Positions 6,401 through 10,981 of a stretch of 10,981 bases of DNA are shown here, piece after piece (positions within the stretch are counted from its first letter, which is position 1; each line of letters begins with the position of its first letter). The translations under genes were made by a program, and so were the position numbers. The DNA lies in the NCBI GenBank assembly GCA_030612305.1, contig JAUWOG010000030.1:1-10981 (forward strand), given 5' to 3'. The DNA comes from Armatimonadota bacterium (GTDB lineage Bacteria > Armatimonadota > Zipacnadia > Zipacnadales > UBA11051). The notes below the pieces were generated by a model, which was not told where the DNA came from, did not search any database, and worked only from the letters and a program-made list of their open reading frames with translations.

Positions 6401-7272
6401 GCACGAATCAGGCTCCCGGAACCTATGGCCCGGGGCGGTACGTTGAGGGCGACGGTGAGATGATAGCCATAGATGTCGCCGACATCAATGCGGATGGGAC
6501 GAAGGAAATCCTCGTCGGCTCGAAGACCTTCAAGCACGGGTCGCGGCGCGTGTTCGGGACGCTGTGGTGTCTGAGTCCGGACGGGAAGCTGCTCTGGCAC
6601 CTGTATCAATCCGCCGGTACGGTCACCAGCGTGAAGGCGTTCGACGACACCGGCGACGGGCAGATGAAGATCGCCATCGAGAGCGGCGGCGGGACCTACG
6701 GCGTGGGCGGCTATCTCGTGGACAATCAGGGCGCTATGCTCAATCGGCAGAGCGCGGGATATGGCGAGCGCTTCTGCGACGTCGCGAAGATAGCCCCCGA
6801 TGGCGCATACCGGAAGGTCCGGGCAGACCACCGCACCGGCATCACCGATGTGTTCGAGACCGCCGACCCGTACGCGAAGAAATGGTCCTTCAAGGCGAGC
6901 GGCCTGTCGGCAATGGGCCCGGTCGTGACTGACCTGGATGGCAACGGAATCTCGGAGATACTGGTTGGCTCCGGCGGCGGGAGCCTCTTCTGCCTGAACG
7001 AAGGCGAAGAGCCGCTGACGTGGCGGGTGAATCTGGGCGAGCCGATCTCGGCACTCGCTACCGGAACGCTGCAGGGAGCCGGTGTGCAGGTTATCGCGGG
7101 CGCGAACACCGGCGGTGTGTATGTGGTATCAGCCGAGGGGAAATGCCTGGCGCGCGCCGGGATGGGTGCGCCGGTCAGTTGCATTGCCACGGCCCGCTTC
7201 GCGGCCAAGGACAATCTGACTGTCATCGTCGCAACCGACCAGGGCAGACTGGTCGCATTCAGACTTCAGTAG
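3445..7272 (+). CDS. Exported heparinase II/III-like polysaccharide lyase with C-terminal FG-GAP/VCBS-type repeats
   Basis: The protein is 1275 residues from the ATG at 3445, chosen for GGAGG at 3431-3435 and the immediate Sec signal MKRLACVLIVALVAGTLCWSA, with likely cleavage after A21. Residues 22-190 resemble the alpha/beta domain found before several glycoside hydrolase and lyase cores. Residues about 200-500 are helix-rich, as in an alpha/alpha toroid, with H324-N325 and a D371-NNGGYTASY segment. Residues about 507-850 look like the heparinase II/III beta-sandwich (RSFHQLCMRTG at 508-518, GRDWL at 550-554). An Ala/Gln linker (861-880) leads to repeats with Asp-rich loops: DLDGDG at 905, DINADG at 1013, DDTGDG at 1067 and DLDGNG at 1163, mostly followed by E-(I/V)-LVG, as in calcium-binding FG-GAP/VCBS propellers. 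It should act outside the cytoplasm on an acidic polysaccharide. Substrate and catalysis are unproven, and the lyase assignment rests on pattern, not alignment. Confidence 0.85.
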   Translation: MKRLACVLIVALVAGTLCWSAELYVPEQTITELKTYYPDTTLVENGEAACVIIHPAEEGYAELGAEVAAGIKAATGAEVPVKSDKDYSEADHATNLICLGRMNNNKLSLDLYIWHYVACDDWFPGPGDEEHAPGFVVRSCCDPWGTGKNVIMLGGTELDGVKLAVERFKGMIAKGQTLTIPRTVEVHFKGTENLEEFARTIEPTYHKGFIDLKALPYGGEYKMVEAAERYFLTGRDEYLTCYALMMRRWMDEYYKWVPHRQITTPKYIIPAMLMSYDQIEESPLLPDDLKLEMTNLLYDYVSRMSVHGRITQLTPGVLADTGLHNVSMTVIYGGKYFKKYYPEADFARIDKGIASVTVGQQTMANSHGFIDNNGGYTASYPRTSVMLAPAMNNYQYFESAARKYMEYCFIITGGRAGAIFGRQPTPGIIAWYTKDPTYVWYHNWRHGKKTYYSEMTAGDIKATLWSYLPNMEERVPEEMIGLHYLPLHETNYEQLKRGNKLINVPRERSFHQLCMRTGFTRDDQYLRLDGINDGIANGGDGNTIAWITQGRDWLTATGKWGGGRNMKYYSTCLVLKDGQMADKLVALCDLQAASELPTSGFVRSVMHEYNGMDWARNIVWIKDKYWVIFDQLQVLEPDDYSVLCQWFPLGGTVDESHSVTVTSYDHSLYLQMPGGSKPFVKAIEPGDARTAFRQGISGQLAVGDEPTFATIFYGHHKNVPDEYSMKRISDNTCLVTEPEREVLVGVAPLGKPDETMVLGPDVQVKCTGFALAADEMALFGLTSFGAKEPLLVADKPIGLAIDFTAGIITVQAAEPTELKVLTPGGEAGVRVTMPLEAGRHELPARGGPFAALTQAVRDIVAKAAAAPAQTAQAAQAQYPQKLDMEWEFQIPAEDKVAVRCLETADLDGDGAEEVLVGTSDGRVILVKADGSLAGESFFQAEGGINDIAVTDFGEGNRILVASDDEHLYCLDGASLEWKFTGAGIECTNQAPGTYGPGRYVEGDGEMIAIDVADINADGTKEILVGSKTFKHGSRRVFGTLWCLSPDGKLLWHLYQSAGTVTSVKAFDDTGDGQMKIAIESGGGTYGVGGYLVDNQGAMLNRQSAGYGERFCDVAKIAPDGAYRKVRADHRTGITDVFETADPYAKKWSFKASGLSAMGPVVTDLDGNGISEILVGSGGGSLFCLNEGEEPLTWRVNLGEPISALATGTLQGAGVQVIAGANTGGVYVVSAEGKCLARAGMGAPVSCIATARFAAKDNLTVIVATDQGRLVAFRLQ

Positions 7273-7280
7273 CATCGGCA

Positions 7281-7296
7281 TTGTGTACGTACACAA
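7281..7296. promoter_or_regulatory. Perfect 16-bp palindrome, candidate AraR/GntR-type operator
   Basis: TTGTGTACGTACACAA is an exact palindrome with no spacer, placed 9 nt after the lyase stop and 28 nt before the M14 peptidase ATG. Its core TGTACGTACA is the same as the centre of the Bacillus AraR operator (ATTTGTACGTACAAAT). AraR binds DNA through a GntR-type domain. The match suggests a sugar-responsive repressor site, but the regulator is not in the window. It could alternatively form a short RNA hairpin; no T-run follows, so a terminator is unlikely. Confidence 0.5.
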
Positions 7297-7324
7297 ATTC
7301 CTGGGAAACAGGATGTGATTGGAA

Positions 7325-8380
7325 ATGAAGTTGTGGGACAGTAGCCCCAAGTGGCCGTGGAAACATGATGATGACATCCGCAAGTATATTGATGTGCCGG
7401 AGTGGTGGCTGGTCGGCTACGAGGAGGTCCGCGGGTTCCTGCGGGGCCTGACGAAGGCCCAGTTCTCAAGCGCCGGCAAGAGCGCCGGGGGTCGCGACCT
7501 GACCGTGGCCTACTACGGTCCGAAGAAACCTGAGCGGACGGTGTGTGTAACCGGCGGCACGCATGGGACGGAGGTCGAAGGGGTCGCCTCGGTCACCAAT
7601 ATCATCAAGATACTGGAGTCAGGAGAGGACCTGCGCGGCGAGAAGTGGCCGGCGTTCCAGCGTGCGGCGAAGAGGGTCGGCTTCTATCTGATGCCCTTCT
7701 ACAATCCTGACGCAGCGGCCCGCAGCCCCGTCAAGAGCTACGTGGGGATGCCCATAGACATCAAGGACGGCAGCGACGGTGTCCATCATCTGCACATCGG
7801 TTTCTGGAAGAACGGTCGCCTGCCAAACCGGAAGCGCATCTTCGCTCCCTGGAGCAAAGACTCGGACATGGCCGGGAAGCTGGAGCGCGTCGGCTATCTG
7901 GGGCAGCGCTTCAACGATGCGGGCCGCCTCATCAACAGGCCTCGGTCGCGCAAGAAGTCCATGGCCGTCGAAACGATGCAGATGCTCAAGTACCTCGAGG
8001 CGAACGAGATTGACTGCTACATGGACCTCCATTCGCACAGCTCGCCGCCATGGCTGGGGACGTGTCCGGAGGCGCATCACGCCGGTGACTACGAGCAGCA
8101 GGCGAAGCTGTTCGAGCTTGCCTGCAAGATGACGCAGAAGGCCGGTGGGCCTGAGCTGGTTCAGGGCTGGCAGGAGTCCACGACCTGGTACAACAGCCAT
8201 TTCTTCCCGGCGAATCTGGGCATCTATGCCTTCACCTATGAGGCGATGGGGGGCTTCAAGGGCAACTACCCCGACGACAAGCCCTGGGAGGAAATCTGGC
8301 TCGCCAATGCGTACAACGGGATGTACACCATCCTCGGCCTGGCGCAGGCGCTGCTGAAGGTAGCCTCCCCGTGGGCGTAG
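7325..8380 (+). CDS. M14-family zinc carboxypeptidase-like protein
   Basis: The protein is 351 residues from the ATG at 7325. A TTG six bases earlier (7319), closer to AGGA at 7310-7313, is an alternative start and adds two residues. The M14 signature residues appear in order. GGTH80-GTE83 supplies the H-x-x-E zinc ligands. N127-PDAAAR133 corresponds to the NPDG-R substrate-binding motif. MDLH236-SH gives the third zinc ligand, and YE306-AMGG near the C-terminus gives the catalytic Glu. No signal peptide or membrane helix is present, so a cytoplasmic location is expected. The length suits a stand-alone catalytic domain. M14 enzymes remove C-terminal residues from peptides or hydrolyse amide bonds of small molecules; the substrate here cannot be told. 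It is followed after 9 nt by the folC-type gene, so the two are almost certainly co-expressed. Confidence 0.92.
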   Translation: MKLWDSSPKWPWKHDDDIRKYIDVPEWWLVGYEEVRGFLRGLTKAQFSSAGKSAGGRDLTVAYYGPKKPERTVCVTGGTHGTEVEGVASVTNIIKILESGEDLRGEKWPAFQRAAKRVGFYLMPFYNPDAAARSPVKSYVGMPIDIKDGSDGVHHLHIGFWKNGRLPNRKRIFAPWSKDSDMAGKLERVGYLGQRFNDAGRLINRPRSRKKSMAVETMQMLKYLEANEIDCYMDLHSHSSPPWLGTCPEAHHAGDYEQQAKLFELACKMTQKAGGPELVQGWQESTTWYNSHFFPANLGIYAFTYEAMGGFKGNYPDDKPWEEIWLANAYNGMYTILGLAQALLKVASPWA

Positions 8381-8389
8381 GAGTGGCGC

Positions 8390-9766
8390 ATGGACTATGA
8401 GGCCGCTCTCGCATATCTGGATGACCTGGTAAGCTATGAGAAGCGAGGCTTCTCGCGCCACTTCGCCGATGCGCTGAAGCTGGATATGATTCAGCGGATG
8501 GCCGAGCTACTCGGTAATCCGCAGGACAAGCTCGCCTCCGTGCATATTGCCGGCACCAAGGGGAAGGGCTCGGTGGCGGCGACGGTGGAGTCCATCGCCC
8601 GCGCCGCCGGATACAGGACCGGCCTCTTCACGTCCCCGCATCTGCTCTCACCGCGAGAGCGACTGCGCATCAATGGCGAGATGGTGCCGCGCGAGGACAT
8701 GGCGCAGCTTGTGGCAGCCATCAAGCCGGTCGTCGAAGAGGTGGATGCTGATGAAGGGCTCTCCCCACCCGGCCTCCGTCCGCCCAGTTTCTTCGAAGTC
8801 TATACCGCCATGGCTTTCCAGTACTTCGCCGAGCAAAACGTGGATTTGGCGATCTTCGAAGTCGGGCTGGGCGGGCGCCTTGATGCCACCAACATCATCA
8901 AACCGCTGGTCTGCGCCATCACCACATTGGGGCTGGACCATACGGATGTTCTCGGTGAAACGATCGAAGAGATCGCCGGCGAGAAGGCCGGCATCATCAA
9001 GCCGGGCGTGCCCGTAGTCGTAGCGCCGAACCCTCGGGAAGCCACGGACGTAATCCGGCAGCAGGCGACAGTACAGGGCGCGGAAATGATCCCTGCGCCG
9101 GACGCCTCGATAGTAGCGCCTGGCTCGTCGCTGGCAACGCCGGACAGCGGCGAGGAGTTGCCGCGGCCGCTGCAGACGGTGGCCTTCCAGACCTCGGATG
9201 GGGTGCGCTGGGAAGTCAGCTCGCCGCTCATAGGTAAGCACCAGGCCGTCAATGTGGGCGTAGCAGTGGAGGTGGCGCAGGCGCTGAGGGAAGCCGGGTT
9301 CGATGACATTGACGCCGAGGCGGTTTGCGACGGTGTGCGTGACGTTGCCTGGCCGGCGAGGCTCGAAATCGTGGCGATGAGGCCCTGGGTTGTGCTGGAC
9401 TGTGCGCACAACGCCGAGTCAATGCGGGCCCTCGCTGACACTCTACCGGACCTGGTGGAATACGAGCAGCTTGTCGTCGTGCTCGGCCTATCGGAGGACA
9501 AGGACGCGGCGGCTATCGCGGAGATCATCGCGCCACTTGCCGACATTGCGGTACTCACGCAGGCGCAGATACCGCGCGCGATGAGTGTGGAGGACTTGGC
9601 GGCGGCGACGGAGAACTACTGGCGACAGTGTCGCACCGCGAGCACGATAGGAGAAGCGACGGCTGCTGCCTTTGAGTTGGCGGGGCCGCGTGACTGTATC
9701 GTCATCACCGGCTCGTTCTTTGTGCTCGAGGAGTACCTGCAACTCGCAAGCGAGGCGAGCCGATAA
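8390..9766 (+). CDS. folC: FolC-type folylpolyglutamate synthase / dihydrofolate synthase
   Basis: This 458-residue protein has the FolC/Mur-ligase pattern throughout. GTKGKGS (55-61) is the ATP-binding P-loop, and TSPHL (81-85) is a folate-site motif. FEVGLGGRLDATN (156-168) and LDHTDVLG (H184) bind metal and ATP. GEKAG carries K199, the lysine that is carbamylated in this family. The C-terminal domain has VVLDCAHNAESM, VVLGLSEDKD and VITGSFFVLEEYL. It ligates glutamate to folate, and in many bacteria also to dihydropteroate, in the cytoplasm with ATP; sequence alone does not decide between mono- and bifunctional. At 458 residues it is slightly longer than typical FolC; an insert near 240-265 (DASIVAPGSSLATPDSGEEL) may account for this. 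The ribosome site GGAG (8380-8383) overlaps the preceding stop, suggesting coupled translation with the M14 gene. Confidence 0.95.
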   Translation: MDYEAALAYLDDLVSYEKRGFSRHFADALKLDMIQRMAELLGNPQDKLASVHIAGTKGKGSVAATVESIARAAGYRTGLFTSPHLLSPRERLRINGEMVPREDMAQLVAAIKPVVEEVDADEGLSPPGLRPPSFFEVYTAMAFQYFAEQNVDLAIFEVGLGGRLDATNIIKPLVCAITTLGLDHTDVLGETIEEIAGEKAGIIKPGVPVVVAPNPREATDVIRQQATVQGAEMIPAPDASIVAPGSSLATPDSGEELPRPLQTVAFQTSDGVRWEVSSPLIGKHQAVNVGVAVEVAQALREAGFDDIDAEAVCDGVRDVAWPARLEIVAMRPWVVLDCAHNAESMRALADTLPDLVEYEQLVVVLGLSEDKDAAAIAEIIAPLADIAVLTQAQIPRAMSVEDLAAATENYWRQCRTASTIGEATAAAFELAGPRDCIVITGSFFVLEEYLQLASEASR

Positions 9767-9785
9767 CGCGGATACGGAGGAATCT

Positions 9786-10981
9786 ATGATGAACGCAGCG
9801 GAAAGAAAAGAGATACTGAAGCGTGGCGGCCTGAGCATCGCCTGGCAAGGCGAACCCCACATGGGCAGCGACTACGGCCAGAGGGAGATTGACGCTGTCG
9901 TCAAGTGCATGAAGGACTCCATGGCCTACAACGAGGGCTTCGGATTCGAGACCGAGGAGATCAAGGACTTCGAGGCGGCGATTGCCGAATACTTCGGCAC
10001 CAAGTATGCCCTGACCATCAACGGTGCCGGCACCGGGCTTGATATGGCGATGATGTGCCTGGACCTTGAGCCTGATGACGAGGTGATTGTGCCGGCGCTG
10101 AACTTCCCCGGCGATGGGCTGGCGCCGCTCGGCCAGGGCGGGAAGCTCATCCTCTGCGAGTGTGATCCGCGCACCTTTGAGGCCGACCCGGCGGATGTCG
10201 AGAAGCGCATTACGAGCAATACCCGCGCGCTCATGCCGGTGCACATGAACGGCCTCTCCGCGCCAATGGATGAGCTGCTGGAAGTCGCCGGCCGCCATCA
10301 GCACCACAAGCATGGCGAAATCAAAGTCATCGGCGACGCTGCCCGCGCCGTCGGCGGAGGTTACAAAGATGGCAAGATCGGTGAGAAAGGCTGGATGACC
10401 GTATTCAGCTTCCACACCATGAAGAATATGACCACGCTGGGTGAGGGCGGAGCCATTACCACCAATGACGATGAAGCGTACAAGCGGCTGCGCAGCATTC
10501 GCCAGTTTGGGGGCGAGCTTCATGGCTGGGGCACCAACTATAAGATGACGCGCGTGCAGGCAGCCGTGGGTCTGGTGGCGCTGAGCCGGCTTGATGAGTT
10601 CATCGAGGGCCGGCGTGCAGTCGCCGCCGCGCGCGACGAGATGCTCGCAGGCATCCCCCATCTGACTCTGCCCTACGAGCCGGCAGACTGCACGCACAGC
10701 TACTACCTCTACACGCTGCTCGTGCCCGAGGACTGGGCCGGCGAGAAGCGCAACAAGCTCATGGAACTCCTGCGCGAGGATTACGGTGTGAACACAGTGG
10801 TTGCCAACCCGCCGCTGAAAGCCGTGCCAGGTTTGCTGCACGAGAGCACCAAGGACCAGCAGATACCGGTCTCTGAGGAGCTCGGCGAGCGGCTCTTCTG
10901 CGCGACCATTCACCCGAAGATGTCGGCTGAGGACAACGAATACATCTGCGCGGCCCTCTGGGACGCGATCGAGAAAATGGG
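9786..10981 (+). CDS. DegT/DnrJ/EryC1/StrS-family PLP-dependent aminotransferase, 3' partial
   Basis: The frame is open to the window end, giving 398 residues; most family members are 370-430, so little is missing. The start is the ATG at 9786 or the adjacent one at 9789, both served by GGAGGA at 9776-9781. Family features are FETEEIKDFEAAIAEYFGTK, then the NGAGTGLDMA stretch that replaces the usual SGT-AL. EPDDEVIVPALNF follows. GD184-AARAVGG holds the Asp that contacts the PLP ring nitrogen. SFHTMK213-NMTTLGEGGAI has the PLP-binding Lys213. Family members aminate keto-sugars (usually nucleotide-linked) or related ketones; sugar-modifying members supply amino sugars for glycans or secondary metabolites. 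The specific substrate cannot be assigned. It follows folC by 19 nt, so it is probably in the same transcript. The rest of the operon lies outside the window. Confidence 0.94.
   Translation, partial: MMNAAERKEILKRGGLSIAWQGEPHMGSDYGQREIDAVVKCMKDSMAYNEGFGFETEEIKDFEAAIAEYFGTKYALTINGAGTGLDMAMMCLDLEPDDEVIVPALNFPGDGLAPLGQGGKLILCECDPRTFEADPADVEKRITSNTRALMPVHMNGLSAPMDELLEVAGRHQHHKHGEIKVIGDAARAVGGGYKDGKIGEKGWMTVFSFHTMKNMTTLGEGGAITTNDDEAYKRLRSIRQFGGELHGWGTNYKMTRVQAAVGLVALSRLDEFIEGRRAVAAARDEMLAGIPHLTLPYEPADCTHSYYLYTLLVPEDWAGEKRNKLMELLREDYGVNTVVANPPLKAVPGLLHESTKDQQIPVSEELGERLFCATIHPKMSAEDNEYICAALWDAIEKM

Noticed and set aside
3706..6831. Three long - strand open frames (3706-4545, 4579-5964, 5968-6831) opposite the lyase
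   Set aside because: High G+C codon use of the + strand gene produces long antisense frames. Their products are Arg/His/Val/Leu-rich with no domain pattern.
1..10981. tRNA, rRNA, CRISPR, transposase, integrase or phage genes
   Set aside because: I looked for cloverleaf-like stems, regularly spaced repeats and mobile-element protein motifs by eye and saw none.

Overview
The window (about 60% G+C by eye, densely coding, almost all on the + strand) looks like chromosome from a bacterium of the Armatimonadota or a close relative. The main clue is the set of prepilin-like proteins whose N-terminus runs RGFTLIELLVVIAIIAILAA followed by ILFPVFARAR(D/E)KA and CLSN-KQ. That 'FPVFARAR' version is the form I associate with Armatimonadota; the large planctomycete DUF1559 families usually read differently after the hydrophobic stretch. 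This placement is inferred from family knowledge, not from a marker gene.

Left third (1-3376): two successive copies of a two-gene cassette. Each has a 'long' H-X9-DG prepilin-like gene ending in a PNDTAC-FW-P--C tail, then a 'short' one with a GPRYC-AGDS block, then an intrinsic terminator carried in a nearly identical ~51-nt repeat. The first cassette is cut by the window edge (1-127 partial, 267-932, repeat at 995-1046). The second is complete (1723-2514, 2636-3295, repeat at 3325-3375). Between them lie a small lipoprotein gene on the - strand (1120-1344) and a 378-nt non-coding stretch with a 10-bp inverted repeat around a T8 tract.

Right two thirds (3445-10981): four co-directional genes with short gaps (52, 9 and 19 nt). 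They are a large exported protein with a heparinase II/III-like polysaccharide-lyase core and a C-terminal FG-GAP/VCBS-type repeat region; an M14-family zinc carboxypeptidase-like protein without a signal peptide; a FolC-type folylpolyglutamate/dihydrofolate synthase; and a nearly complete DegT/DnrJ/EryC1-type PLP aminotransferase running off the right edge. A perfect 16-bp palindrome in the only sizeable gap (7281-7296) resembles an AraR/GntR-type operator and may separate transcription of the lyase from the other three genes.

Together, the left part encodes surface or secreted pseudopilin-like proteins and the right part begins with an exported carbohydrate-degrading enzyme, followed by cytoplasmic enzymes whose joint role is not evident. 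I found no tRNA, rRNA, CRISPR array, transposase or integrase.
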